A stretch of 64,000 bases of DNA, taken from positions 273,615 through 337,614 of the forward strand of contig NZ_MAHX01000002.1 of assembly GCF_002023715.1 (NCBI RefSeq), read 5' to 3'. The position numbers were made by a program, and so were the translations under genes. Positions 34,732-43,471 of this stretch are shown here, piece by piece. Within the stretch, counting starts at the first letter, position 1; every line of letters starts with the position of its first letter. The stretch comes from Elizabethkingia occulta. Lineage in GTDB: Bacteria; Bacteroidota; Bacteroidia; Flavobacteriales; Weeksellaceae. The notes under the pieces are model-generated. The model ran no database searches. It worked only from the letters and a program-made list of their open reading frames with translations, and was not told the origin of the DNA.

Positions 34732-35127
34732 TTACTGTTTATTTGTTGTTTCAGAGCTTTGCTGTTTAATCAAAACTTCTTTTTTTCTGAAAAAGAAATA
34801 ATTAGTACTTTGCTGATTGTACACTTCAGTGGTACTTGTTATAAGCATATATCCTTGGTCGGATAAGAAGTTAATAGCGCTGACTATGGAATTAAAATTC
34901 TTCTTTTTCTTGTTTTCATCTAATACTGGGGAGCTTTTATAAGAAGAAAGCCAGTCTGACGATTGCCCGTAATTAATTTCTATTTGAATATTAGAAGATA
35001 TTAGCCTCGGAGAAAAGCGGACAGCTATGTATTCGGATTTCAAATCACTAATTTTAATATCATCCACTGTCTGAGCATTTGCTAGGGATGTTAGGACAAT
35101 GAGAATGATAAAGATTATTTTTTTCAT
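34732..35127 (-). CDS. small exported hypothetical protein
   Basis: 131 aa with a short signal peptide (MKKIIFIILIVLTSLANA, cleavage before QTVDD). The mature part has 'KSEYIAVRFSPRLISSNIQI' and 'SIVSAINFLSDQGYMLITST', a small alpha/beta pattern, and ends in a Gln/Ser/Thr-rich hydrophilic tail (KQQSSETTNKQ). No Cys and no known domain. It lies 16 nt after the gamma-glutamyltransferase stop in the same direction, so it is probably cotranscribed with ggt. Function unknown. Confidence 0.72.
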   Translation of the reverse strand: MKKIIFIILIVLTSLANAQTVDDIKISDLKSEYIAVRFSPRLISSNIQIEINYGQSSDWLSSYKSSPVLDENKKKKNFNSIVSAINFLSDQGYMLITSTTEVYNQQSTNYFFFRKKEVLIKQQSSETTNKQ

Positions 35128-35143
35128 AAATCAGCTACATGTC

Positions 35144-36841
35144 TTACTTCTCCATAGAAACAGAGTCATCACCACGTCCATCGGCTACAGCATGGTAGTT
35201 TCCATTAGGATCTACAACGATCATTTCTACGCGGCCAATTTTATCACGTCTTTCGAATTTATAATTTTTCTTTTCCAGTTCTTTAATTGTGTATTCCGGA
35301 AAGCCTTTTTCCACAGCTACTGTTTCCGGTAACCACTGGTGGTGGAATTTAGGTGCATTAACAGCGATGTTTGTATTGGTTCCAAAATCAATAACATCTA
35401 CAATTGCCTGGAATACAGAAGTAGGAATTGTTGTACCACCCGGTGTCCCGACTACGATATATGGTTTCTTATCTTTTAGCACAATGGTAGGAACCATAGA
35501 ACTTAGCATTCTTTTGTTGGGTGCAATGGCATTGGCCTCACCACCAACGGCTCCATACATATTCGGAACTCCCGGTTTTACAGAGAAGTCATCCATTTCA
35601 TTATTTAAAAAGAAACCAGCACCACTTACAACGGTTTTGCTTCCGTAGTAACCGTTCAGTGTTGTAGTCACAGAAACAGCATTTCCTTCTTTATCCAGAA
35701 TACTGATGTGTGTGGTTTGTGTACTCTCTTTTCCGGGATTGATGATTTTGCCCACATCTTTGCTTGGTGTAGCAAGATTAGGATTATAGTTGGCAAATCT
35801 TTTCTTTAGGTAATCAGTGCTAATCAGCATTGCTGTTTTATCCTGAATAAAATCGGGATCTCCCATATATTCTGCTCTATCTGCATAAGCACGTCTTTCA
35901 GCTTCTACCATTAGCTGTACTGCCTCCGGAGAGTTAATTTGCTTATCCTTTAATCCTACGAAATCAGTCATAGTAAGCATCTGCGCCAGCAAGATTCCAC
36001 CACTGGAAGGCAAAGGCATTGTAACAACTTCGTTTCCTTTATAATTGAAGGTGATAGGTGTTCTGGATTTTACTTTATAATTTTTCAGGTCATTATGAGT
36101 AATGATTCCGTTACCTCTTTTCATTTCAGCAACGATAAGGTCAGCTGTTTTTCCTTCATAAAAACCTTTTAATCCTTCTTTCTGGATTCTTCTTAAGGTT
36201 TCTGCCAGATCTTTCTGTACCAGAATATCTCCTTCTTTCCAGTCAATATCTTTTACAAAAACAGTTGCATTCTTATTATTGCTAAGGAAACTTTTCTTTG
36301 TAGAATTTAGCAAGTTGGCTTCGGCCTGGGTAATAGCAAATCCTTTTTCAGCAAGATCAATAGCAGGCTGAATTAACTTTTCCATAGGAAGCTTTGCATA
36401 TTTATGCATCTCGTATAACCCTGCTACAGAACCCGGAACACCAACAGCAAGCCATCCGTACTGACTAAGATCTGTATTGGCATTTCCTTTTTTGTCGATA
36501 TACATATCTTTATGGGCCTTTGCCGGAGCTGTCTCACGATAATCTAATGATAGCTTTTTTCCGTCCGCAGTTGTTGCAACCATAAATCCGCCACCACCAA
36601 TGTTTCCTGCCTGTGGATATACTACGGCCAGAGCATACTGGGTTGCAATGGAAGCATCAAATGCATTTCCGCCTTCATTCATTACCAGCGTTCCAGCCTC
36701 ACTAGCCAGAGGGTGAGCTGATACAACAACACCTTTGTTTTTTACTTTTACTTCTTTTACCACTCTAATGTCAGTATACTGAGCGAAAAGAAGAGTAGAA
36801 GAAGCTGAAATAATCCCAATAGTAAAGAGTAATTTTCGCAT
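35144..36841 (-). CDS. ggt: gamma-glutamyltransferase
   Basis: 565 aa from the ATG at 36841 (MRKLLFTIGIISASS), which starts a clean signal peptide; 7 further upstream residues are possible but unlikely. A periplasmic Ntn-hydrolase that cleaves glutathione and other gamma-glutamyl compounds. It autoprocesses before the nucleophilic Thr in 'STQTTHISILDKEGNAVSVT'. The large-subunit features 'VVSAHPLASEAGTLVMNEGG', 'LDYRETAPAKAHKDMY', 'PLPSSGGILLAQML' and the small-subunit 'PNKRMLSSMVPTIVLKDKKP' and 'VGTPGGTTIPTSVFQAIVDV' are all present. It is followed by a small exported protein. Confidence 0.96.
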   Translation of the reverse strand: MRKLLFTIGIISASSTLLFAQYTDIRVVKEVKVKNKGVVVSAHPLASEAGTLVMNEGGNAFDASIATQYALAVVYPQAGNIGGGGFMVATTADGKKLSLDYRETAPAKAHKDMYIDKKGNANTDLSQYGWLAVGVPGSVAGLYEMHKYAKLPMEKLIQPAIDLAEKGFAITQAEANLLNSTKKSFLSNNKNATVFVKDIDWKEGDILVQKDLAETLRRIQKEGLKGFYEGKTADLIVAEMKRGNGIITHNDLKNYKVKSRTPITFNYKGNEVVTMPLPSSGGILLAQMLTMTDFVGLKDKQINSPEAVQLMVEAERRAYADRAEYMGDPDFIQDKTAMLISTDYLKKRFANYNPNLATPSKDVGKIINPGKESTQTTHISILDKEGNAVSVTTTLNGYYGSKTVVSGAGFFLNNEMDDFSVKPGVPNMYGAVGGEANAIAPNKRMLSSMVPTIVLKDKKPYIVVGTPGGTTIPTSVFQAIVDVIDFGTNTNIAVNAPKFHHQWLPETVAVEKGFPEYTIKELEKKNYKFERRDKIGRVEMIVVDPNGNYHAVADGRGDDSVSMEK

Positions 36842-36859
36842 AAGATCAATTTGTGTATA

Positions 36860-36867
36860 CAAAAATA
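36860..36867 (-). promoter_or_regulatory. ggt promoter -7 element
   Basis: Minus-strand TATTTTTG (TAnnTTTG), 18 nt upstream of the chosen ATG. Confidence 0.5.
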
Positions 36868-36908
36868 AATAAACCTGTCAGATTCTTTATTATGTTTTAG
36901 ATAATAAT

Positions 36909-36916
36909 TAAATTTG
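36909..36916 (+). promoter_or_regulatory. -7 element of the threonine-dehydrogenase-like gene
   Basis: TAAATTTG (TAnnTTTG), 27 nt before the ATG at 36944; divergent from ggt. Confidence 0.5.
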
Positions 36917-36943
36917 CTTCTTTAAAATATTGAAACAATAATT

Positions 36944-37912
36944 ATGGAGTCACACACGGAACGAATTTTGATTACTGGCGCATTAGGCCAGATAGGTACT
37001 GAATTATGCATTAGATTAGCAGCGATATACGGAAGAGAAAACATATTCGGGCTTGGGCTGGAAGATGAAAGTAAAGCCGTTGATTCTGCAGCAGGTACTT
37101 ATGTCAAAATGGATGTGACTGATTCTGCATCAATCGAAAAATTTGTAGCTGAATATAAAATTACAACGGTATACCATTTAGCCTCTCTTTTATCGGGAAC
37201 TTCAGAAAAGAATCCACCATTGGCATGGAGAATTAATGTAGATCCGCTAATTCATTTTCTGGAAATGGCAAAAGATAAAAAGATAAATAAGCTTTTCTGG
37301 CCAAGCAGTATTGCTGTATTCGGACGCGAAATTCCTAAAACCGATGTAGGACAGGAAGTTCCGTTAAATCCTTCTACGGTATACGGGATTTCTAAACTGG
37401 CGGGAGAGAAGTGGTGTGAATATTACCACAGCAAGTATGGTGTAGATGTAAGAAGTATCCGTTATCCAGGGCTTATTTCTTGGAAAGCTCCTGCAGGTGG
37501 TGGAACAACCGATTACGCTGTAGAAATTTTCTATAAGGCTATTGAAGATGGTAAATATACCAGCTTTATAAAAGAAGATACGGCAATGCCAATGCTGTAT
37601 ATGGACGATGCAATCAATGCAACACTAAAGTTAATGGATGCTCCTGCTGAGCAATTATCGGTAAGAACATCTTATAACCTTGGCGGTATGTCTTTTACTC
37701 CGGCAGAATTGGCGGCTGAAATTAAAAATGAAATGCCTACATTTGAAATAAGCTACGAACCTGATTTCCGTCAGGCGATTGCAGACAGCTGGCCTGCAAG
37801 CATAGATGATGCTGTAGCTAAGAAGGACTGGGGGCTGAAATATGATTTCGATATTACCTCTATGACTAAGGACATGTTAGAGAATTTAAAAAAGAAGTTG
37901 GTTAAAGCCTAA
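36944..37912 (+). CDS. NAD-dependent SDR, L-threonine 3-dehydrogenase-like
   Basis: 322-aa extended short-chain dehydrogenase. The N-terminal 'RILITGALGQIGTELCIRLA' is the GxxGxxG NAD site; catalytic Tyr-x-x-x-Lys is in 'STVYGISKLAGEKWCEYY'. The 'RSIRYPGLISWKAPAGGGTT' and 'EDTAMPMLYMDDAINATLKL' segments are characteristic of the epimerase-like threonine dehydrogenases known in Flavobacterium and in animals, which oxidise L-threonine to 2-amino-3-ketobutyrate. The partner kbl is not adjacent. It ends immediately before the polysaccharide-deacetylase-like gene (no gap), so they form an operon. Confidence 0.87.
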   Translation: MESHTERILITGALGQIGTELCIRLAAIYGRENIFGLGLEDESKAVDSAAGTYVKMDVTDSASIEKFVAEYKITTVYHLASLLSGTSEKNPPLAWRINVDPLIHFLEMAKDKKINKLFWPSSIAVFGREIPKTDVGQEVPLNPSTVYGISKLAGEKWCEYYHSKYGVDVRSIRYPGLISWKAPAGGGTTDYAVEIFYKAIEDGKYTSFIKEDTAMPMLYMDDAINATLKLMDAPAEQLSVRTSYNLGGMSFTPAELAAEIKNEMPTFEISYEPDFRQAIADSWPASIDDAVAKKDWGLKYDFDITSMTKDMLENLKKKLVKA

Positions 37913-38668
37913 ATGATATTATTAACATTCAATCTTCGAAGTTTTCAAGTCCCTACTGAAAAGCAGGGACTTTTTTCAATGAAAGAACTTGATGAGCTTA
38001 GTGTTAAGGGAACACAGAGCCTTCTGCGTATTTTAGAAAATGCTGAAATACAGGCCACTTTTTTTATCGAAAGTCATTTTGCAGAACGTAATCCGGAGCT
38101 TATAAAAAGCATTGTTGCGAAAAACTTTGGAATAGCCCATTGGTATACCGAAGAGAATACAGAGCAGTTGGCAGAATCTAAAAAGATATTGGAAGAGGTA
38201 TCCGGTAAGAAGATCTTCGGAATCCGATATGCTCCCCATTGTGATGTTTCCGCTCAGGATCTTAAGAATTTGGATTATGTATACGATGCCAGCTTTGAAC
38301 CACGGGATATATCCCAGTATCTCAAAAAGATAACCCGAAAAACAATCCAATATGTGAAGGATGATATTTTATATCTTCCGGTTTCACAATCTCCAATGAC
38401 AAGATTGCCATTCAGTGATTTTTCTTTTCAGTTTTTACCATTGCGTTATTATGAGGGGATGGTACTGGAAACAGTCAATCAGGATGAGTATACCTTACTG
38501 TACTATTATCCATGGCAGTTTATGAATGTTAAATCTCCTGATTATGGATTACCTTTTTACAGAAAGTACAATTTAGGTGATAAAATGTATCATAAGTTCT
38601 CTGAATTCCTAAAGTGGATTAATGAAAACGATTTTGCCACAGCAACCCTAAGAGAATATTTTTTCTAA
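37913..38668 (+). CDS. polysaccharide deacetylase-like protein, probably degenerate
   Basis: 251 aa, ATG directly after the previous TAA. The pattern 'LLTFNLRSF', 'ATFFIESHFAERNPELIKSI', 'GIAHWYTEENTEQLAESKKI' and 'IFGIRYAPHCDVSAQDLKNL' follows the NodB/CE4 fold of polysaccharide deacetylases. The catalytic-base position (normally T-F-D) reads T-F-N, and the metal-binding H-x-x-x-H motif has only one His ('AHWYTEE'). It therefore probably lacks classical zinc-dependent activity, or represents a divergent subfamily. No signal peptide, so cytoplasmic. The last third ('YYYPWQFMNVKSPDYGLPFY') is typical of DUF3473-like tails. Confidence 0.7.
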   Translation: MILLTFNLRSFQVPTEKQGLFSMKELDELSVKGTQSLLRILENAEIQATFFIESHFAERNPELIKSIVAKNFGIAHWYTEENTEQLAESKKILEEVSGKKIFGIRYAPHCDVSAQDLKNLDYVYDASFEPRDISQYLKKITRKTIQYVKDDILYLPVSQSPMTRLPFSDFSFQFLPLRYYEGMVLETVNQDEYTLLYYYPWQFMNVKSPDYGLPFYRKYNLGDKMYHKFSEFLKWINENDFATATLREYFF

Positions 38669-39219
38669 TCTCATCTAAATTTGATATTCTGAAAGCATAA
38701 TTTTCAGATAGGATTTAATAATCAAAAATAAACTGCATTTTGGATAAGATAAAAATCTCGGTAGAATATATAGAAAATGGCCCTGTTGTGAGATAGTTTT
38801 CTTCCAGAATACTTACTTTCTGGCACACCTGTTTTTACACAGATCAGGCTCCTCCGGAGCTTCATTCTAACTTCTCCTGATTTCTCCTATCACGATTGTA
38901 CAGAAAATAGAGTTCATCATTATGAGTGAGGAGCTCCGTTAGGAGCTTTATCTCTATAGAATATAATTCTGAAAATCCGAAGCGTTCCGGAGGAACGCTA
39001 TCTTAATAAGGGAAGCAAAAATCCTTCAGATGAAAAATCAAAAACTTCAGATTACTATCCAAACAGAATCTCTCATCTTCGTATTAGCCGAGCTTTGCTT
39101 AGTTTCCAACTTTTGAGCCTGATCCTGCTTTTTCTTTATTTATAACAGATATGTTATAGTATATATGTGTCATTGATTTTAATGAGGAATAAAGAATAAA
39201 TTTGAATGATATTTACATA
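38669..39219. repeat. gene-free region with REP-like hairpin cluster
   Basis: 551 bp without a credible ORF. Three GC-rich imperfect palindromes stand out: GCTCCTCCGGAGC (38848-38860), AGCTCCGTTAGGAGCT (38932-38947) and AGCGTTCCGGAGGAACGCT (38981-38999). Each is spaced by A/T-rich DNA. The last one matches hairpins at 63846-63862 and 63978-63990. This looks like a REP/BIME-type cluster. Confidence 0.65.
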
Positions 39220-40401
39220 ATGAAAAAATATATTATTCTTTGTTTTTTATTTTTTAGTTTTATTTTGTTTTCTCAACAGAATAAAGATATTGTTAAGGAG
39301 TCTACCTATTATTTTTCATTAAATCAGGATCAGAATTTTAAAGGATATGGAGCTGATTTTATAATGAATAAAATTATAGAATCACAATTTTTCTTAATCG
39401 GTGAACAACATAACATACATTCAATCGAAACATTGATAACTTCTTTAATTCCTCTTTTTAAAGAAAACGGATATAATCATTATATTACTGAAATAGGTCC
39501 AATAGCAGCGAAGAAGCTTACTGAACTTGCCGAAAGTCCGCTCCCATTAAAAGACTATTACACTAAATATTCATCACAGATAAATTTGCCACCTTTTGGA
39601 TTCTTTGGTACCAAAGAGGAGGAAAAAACACTTCAACAGCTAAAAAAATATAGCATTAGTCTTAGTGGAATTGATTTTGAGAGTTATGGTTCCTATCTTT
39701 TTCTTATTGATGAGCTTTATAAAAATTCGGATAAAGGAAAAGTGTCTATAGATTTGTATGGTAAAGTTTATTCTTTTGTTGAATCTCAATATAAAAACGG
39801 AAAAGATAATTACAACCTCCATTTAATGAGTCATTTATTGGCTTCGAAAGAACTGAAAGAATTTATAATGCTTTCTAAGAACGAGATAAATACTCCCATA
39901 ATAACACAATTTGAATTATCATTAAATATAAATCATCAAATAACTTTGGGCTTTTGGCAGAGAAGAGTTGATAATATGAAAAGTAACTTTGCCAGATATT
40001 ATTCTGATCAAAGTACTAAAAAACCTCCTGTTAAAGCTTTTATTAAATTAGGTGCTGTTCATACGGCAAGAGGGACAGGTTTTAGTGGAAATTTAGAAGT
40101 TGGTAACATGATATATGAACTGGCAAATGTTAATCGGTCAAAGTCATTTTCTATTATAACTTTTCCAAGATTTGTCCTGAATGAAAAAATAGGAAAAGTA
40201 GAAGATTTAGTTGAAGATGAAGACAAAGAGCTTTTGAAATATACCTCTCTGAATCAATGGACTGTCATAGATCTCTGCAAACTGGAAGAGTTAAGTATTC
40301 AGAATAGTATTAAGCTAAGTAAAGATTTTATTAATTATATTGAAAAATATGATGCTATTGTTATTCCACCTGCTACAAAATATTCTGAGAAAATATACTA
40401 A
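39220..40401 (+). CDS. exported EreA/ChaN-like protein of unknown substrate
   Basis: About 393 aa from the ATG at 39220; a TTG at 39202 would add six residues. The signal peptide ends in 'FSFILFSQQ'. Two conserved patches, 'SQFFLIGEQHNIHSIETLIT' (Gly-Glu-x-His) and 'AFIKLGAVHTARGTGFSGNL' (terminal His), and 'YNHYITEIGPIAAKKL' (Glu) match the scaffold of the erythromycin esterase/ChaN/TIKI superfamily. There the Glu and His residues form the active or metal site. No resistance role can be inferred. It is a single gene after the REP-like region, followed by a terminator. Confidence 0.65.
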   Translation: MKKYIILCFLFFSFILFSQQNKDIVKESTYYFSLNQDQNFKGYGADFIMNKIIESQFFLIGEQHNIHSIETLITSLIPLFKENGYNHYITEIGPIAAKKLTELAESPLPLKDYYTKYSSQINLPPFGFFGTKEEEKTLQQLKKYSISLSGIDFESYGSYLFLIDELYKNSDKGKVSIDLYGKVYSFVESQYKNGKDNYNLHLMSHLLASKELKEFIMLSKNEINTPIITQFELSLNINHQITLGFWQRRVDNMKSNFARYYSDQSTKKPPVKAFIKLGAVHTARGTGFSGNLEVGNMIYELANVNRSKSFSIITFPRFVLNEKIGKVEDLVEDEDKELLKYTSLNQWTVIDLCKLEELSIQNSIKLSKDFINYIEKYDAIVIPPATKYSEKIY

Positions 40402-40464
40402 ACGAATAGTAGCTATATTGTTATGGTAAATTATAAGATTAAAAGGCAACTATATTTTAAAAAA

Positions 40465-40492
40465 AATCACACTATGAAAATAGTGTGATTAT
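40465..40492. terminator. bidirectional terminator at 40.47 kb
   Basis: AATCACACTA/TAGTGTGATT stem with a 6-nt loop. A strong T-run follows on the minus strand, so it mainly serves the metallophosphoesterase gene. Confidence 0.87.
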
Positions 40493-40508
40493 ATACTATT
40501 GAAGCATC

Positions 40509-41717
40509 TTAGCTTAATTCAAATACTGTGATTTCTGGTTTTACGCCGACTCTTCCCGGATATCCAATAACACCAAATCCACGGTTAACATAAAGGTATT
40601 TACCCATCGATTCATATAAATCTGCCCATTTAGGATATTTATATTGTACCGGAGACCATTTAATGTTCTTTAAGTCTAATCCAAACTGCATGCCGTGCGT
40701 ATGTCCGGATAAAGTTAAATGAATATTAGACGGGTGTTTCTTTACAATCTCGTCAAAGTGAGTAGGATCGTGAGACATTAGAATCTTGGCAGCATCTGCA
40801 GGTATTCCCTGTGTTGCTTTGTCCAGATCTCCATATTGCGGGAATGGAGGAAGACCCCAGTTTTCAACACCTACGATATAAAGTTTTTCTCCGTTTTTTT
40901 CAATAATTCTAAACTCGTTACGAAGCATATCGAAACCAGCCTGTTTTTCAAGTTCTATAAGTTTTGGAATGTTTTGATCGTGTTCTGCCTGACTTTTCCA
41001 TGTTCCATAACCACCATAATCATGATTACCAAGAACTGCCAGTTTTCCGTCCTTAGATCTTATAGTGGAGAACAGTTTTACAAAAGGAACAAACTCTTCG
41101 GCATAAGCATTTACCATATCTCCCGTAAACAAGATAAGATCAGCATTTTGCTCATTAATCATGTCTATTGCATGCTGCAATTTAGCAGGATCGGAAAAGC
41201 TTCCGCTGTGTACATCTGAGATTTGCAGGACTTTATAGCCTTTAAAACTTTTAGGAAGATTCGGGATTTTTACCTTAATGTTTCTTACAAAATATCTGTA
41301 TTTGCCCCATACTATGCCGTCGAAGAAAGAATAGGAGAGTGCTGCTCCTAATCCTAATGCTGTCAGGCTTAAGAATTTTCGTCTTTCGGGGAAAGTTTTT
41401 GCAGGTTTTGTAAAACGCTGTAAGGTGTATTCTGCAACGCGAAAAATATCACCCAGAAGCAGAATAACAGCAATTAATACTTTCGGTACCAGAAACATGG
41501 TAAACAGAGCGGCAAGCCAATGTACTTTGGTCTGGTCTCTGGATCCCTTTTCGAAAGTAAGCATAAGGGTAATAATAATACCGTATAGCAGTACTGTTAT
41601 TACCCAGTATGTTAATTTTATTTTTTTATTCTTAGTTATGTTTTTTATCGCCTGATATACATATAATTCTAATATCAGGATTACTCCGAAAACATAAGGG
41701 AAGATTTTTTGAATCAT
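40509..41717 (-). CDS. membrane-anchored metallophosphoesterase (YkuE-like) with Tat-like motif
   Basis: 402 aa. Three N-terminal hydrophobic segments up to about residue 100 are followed by 'PERRKFLSLTALGLGAALSY', a twin-arginine-like motif. The calcineurin-like phosphoesterase domain then carries all metal motifs: 'VLQISDVHSGSF' (D-x-H), 'DLILFTGDMVNAYA' (GD), 'LAVLGNHDYGGYG' (GNHD), 'ILMSHDPTHF' and 'LTLSGHTHGMQFG' (GHTH). Relatives hydrolyse lipid phosphates such as UDP-diacylglucosamine. It overlaps the upstream FabH-like gene by 4 nt (ATGA), so the two are translationally coupled; that suggests a lipid-related role. Confidence 0.88.
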   Translation of the reverse strand: MIQKIFPYVFGVILILELYVYQAIKNITKNKKIKLTYWVITVLLYGIIITLMLTFEKGSRDQTKVHWLAALFTMFLVPKVLIAVILLLGDIFRVAEYTLQRFTKPAKTFPERRKFLSLTALGLGAALSYSFFDGIVWGKYRYFVRNIKVKIPNLPKSFKGYKVLQISDVHSGSFSDPAKLQHAIDMINEQNADLILFTGDMVNAYAEEFVPFVKLFSTIRSKDGKLAVLGNHDYGGYGTWKSQAEHDQNIPKLIELEKQAGFDMLRNEFRIIEKNGEKLYIVGVENWGLPPFPQYGDLDKATQGIPADAAKILMSHDPTHFDEIVKKHPSNIHLTLSGHTHGMQFGLDLKNIKWSPVQYKYPKWADLYESMGKYLYVNRGFGVIGYPGRVGVKPEITVFELS

Positions 41718-42778
41718 TCGTTTTTATAGATGAGGCAATTGATGTTCATGCCGGCACCTACTGAAGCCATGGCAACATAACCACCCTTCTTGAAAGAATG
41801 CCCTTGCATTTTGTCTTTTTTAATCAGATCATACATCGTAGGCACAGTTGCTACTGAAGAGTTACCAAATTCCTGAATAGTCATCGGAGCAATCTCTTCT
41901 CTGTATTCTTTACCGTAAAGTTTGAATAGTCTGTGGATAATAGCGTGATCCATTTTAGCATTCGCCTGGTGGATAAGGATTTTGTCGATATCATCGATGT
42001 CTAATCCAGCCTGACTGATGGTGTCTTTTATAGCATCCGGAACATTTTTAAGAGCGTATTCGTAAATTTTACGACCACGCATACGGATGAATAGTCTTTC
42101 TGGTCCTACTTCCGGATTCAGAGAACAACCATTGCTAAGGTAATCCAGCTCTGCATCGTTATCACAAATCGTACTGGAAGTAATAAATCCTTCTTCAGTA
42201 TTTTCTTTAGCCTGCAGAATAACAGCTCCTGCTCCATCAGCAAAGATTAATCTGTCTCTGTCATATATATCTACTACACGGCTTAAGGTTTCTGTACCTA
42301 CAACCAGAATAGTTTTTGCTCTTTTAGCCTGAATAAGGTCGTTGGCAAGGATCATTCCTTCTACCCATCCCGGGCAGCCAAAGATCATATCGTAATTAAC
42401 ACATTTGCGGTTTTTAATCCCCAGTTTACTTTTTATTCTTGCAGAAACTGAAGGCATAAAGTTAGCCAGTCCGTTCTGTGTAACTTCACCAAAGTTACTC
42501 GCCGCAATAACATAATCTATAGTTTCCGGATCTATTCCTGCTTCTTCAATAGCTTGTTGGGCCGCTTTAGCACCAATATCACTGTTTAAAAGGTCATCTG
42601 TAACATAACGGCGTCTTTCAATCTCCGTAATCTCAACAAACTTTTTTACAATCTCCTCATTAGATTTTTCAATCTTATTACCATTTTCATCATAGAAAAC
42701 AGCGTCATTAAAGTATGATCCGTCAATTACTCTTTCAGGAAGGTAGTGACCGGAACCGGTGATTACACTTTTAAGCAT
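41714..42778 (-). CDS. beta-ketoacyl-ACP synthase III (FabH-like)
   Basis: 354-aa condensing enzyme that starts fatty-acid or polyketide chains from acyl-CoA. The Cys-His-Asn triad is intact: 'MIFGCPGWVEGMILANDLI', 'ILIHQANAKMDHAII' and 'QEFGNSSVATVPTMYDLI'. It is longer than E. coli FabH (317 aa), with an N-terminal insertion ('FYDENGNKIEKSNEEIVKKF'), so it may be a Bacteroidota paralogue rather than the housekeeping FabH. Its last bases overlap the metallophosphoesterase start. A perfect -7 box (TACCTTTG, 42825-42818) lies 39 nt upstream. Confidence 0.9.
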   Translation of the reverse strand: MLKSVITGSGHYLPERVIDGSYFNDAVFYDENGNKIEKSNEEIVKKFVEITEIERRRYVTDDLLNSDIGAKAAQQAIEEAGIDPETIDYVIAASNFGEVTQNGLANFMPSVSARIKSKLGIKNRKCVNYDMIFGCPGWVEGMILANDLIQAKRAKTILVVGTETLSRVVDIYDRDRLIFADGAGAVILQAKENTEEGFITSSTICDNDAELDYLSNGCSLNPEVGPERLFIRMRGRKIYEYALKNVPDAIKDTISQAGLDIDDIDKILIHQANAKMDHAIIHRLFKLYGKEYREEIAPMTIQEFGNSSVATVPTMYDLIKKDKMQGHSFKKGGYVAMASVGAGMNINCLIYKNE

Positions 42779-42817
42779 CAGTTTTTAATATATAAAAAGT
42801 AAATTATTAATAGTTGG

Positions 42818-42825
42818 CAAAGGTA
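42818..42825 (-). promoter_or_regulatory. FabH-like/metallophosphoesterase operon -7 element
   Basis: Minus-strand TACCTTTG (TAnnTTTG), 39 nt before the ATG at 42778. Confidence 0.5.
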
Positions 42826-42864
42826 AGAATTAAATATATATAATAGTGAAAACAAAATTATTAT

Positions 42865-42872
42865 TAACTTTG
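42865..42872 (+). promoter_or_regulatory. -7 element of the 42892 gene/ubiE unit
   Basis: TAACTTTG (TAnnTTTG), 19 nt before the ATG at 42892; divergent from the FabH-like gene. Confidence 0.55.
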
Positions 42873-42891
42873 CAGAGCTTATTTTTGACGT

Positions 42892-43461
42892 ATGAAGAAG
42901 CTTGGTGCATCGGCGAAAGGCCTTATTTTTTCAGTGTTGGCTGCGGTCGTGGCTTTTGCTGTTTACTATATCTATTTAAAAAAAGAAAACCATTACCTGG
43001 TAGACAATCCCACTCCTGATACTTTTTACTTTAAAGTGAATAACGGGGAAGAGAATATTATTGCTTCCGGACAATATGTAACAGTAGACCTTAATAAAGG
43101 TCAGAATAGTATAAAAGTATTTGATAAGAACAAGAAAATGCTTTATGATTCTGCTTTCACTGTAAACAAGCTGCGTGGTCTGCTAAATATAGCCCACAAG
43201 GACTATTATGTAAACAGACAATATTACGGATACAATCTGAACAAAGATTCGCTTCGGGCAAAACATAATATTGTTGTAGACGGAGAAACTCTTTTTACCG
43301 ATGCTAAGAAGATAAACAAACTGTATACTGAAGATTTCTATTACAACATCAATGAAGAATATGATAAGGTAATTAAGAATATCCAGAAGGTAGAATCCAG
43401 AACGAAAATATTCAGAAAGCAGGACTTCTTAAACTACTACAAAGATTATTATAACGAATAA
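42892..43461 (+). CDS. hypothetical membrane-anchored protein upstream of ubiE
   Basis: 189 aa with one N-terminal TM helix (about residues 10-28, 'LIFSVLAAVVAFAVYYIYL') preceded by a basic stretch, so the bulk should be periplasmic. The mature part is Tyr/Asn/Lys-rich: 'DTFYFKVNNGEENIIASGQY' and 'DLNKGQNSIKVFDKNKKM' suggest a beta-sandwich, and 'YYVNRQYYGYNLNKDSLRAK' follows. No recognisable domain. It ends 10 nt before the ubiE start, so they are cotranscribed; a role linked to quinone biosynthesis is not otherwise supported. Confidence 0.72.
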   Translation: MKKLGASAKGLIFSVLAAVVAFAVYYIYLKKENHYLVDNPTPDTFYFKVNNGEENIIASGQYVTVDLNKGQNSIKVFDKNKKMLYDSAFTVNKLRGLLNIAHKDYYVNRQYYGYNLNKDSLRAKHNIVVDGETLFTDAKKINKLYTEDFYYNINEEYDKVIKNIQKVESRTKIFRKQDFLNYYKDYYNE

Positions 43462-43471
43462 AAACAATATT

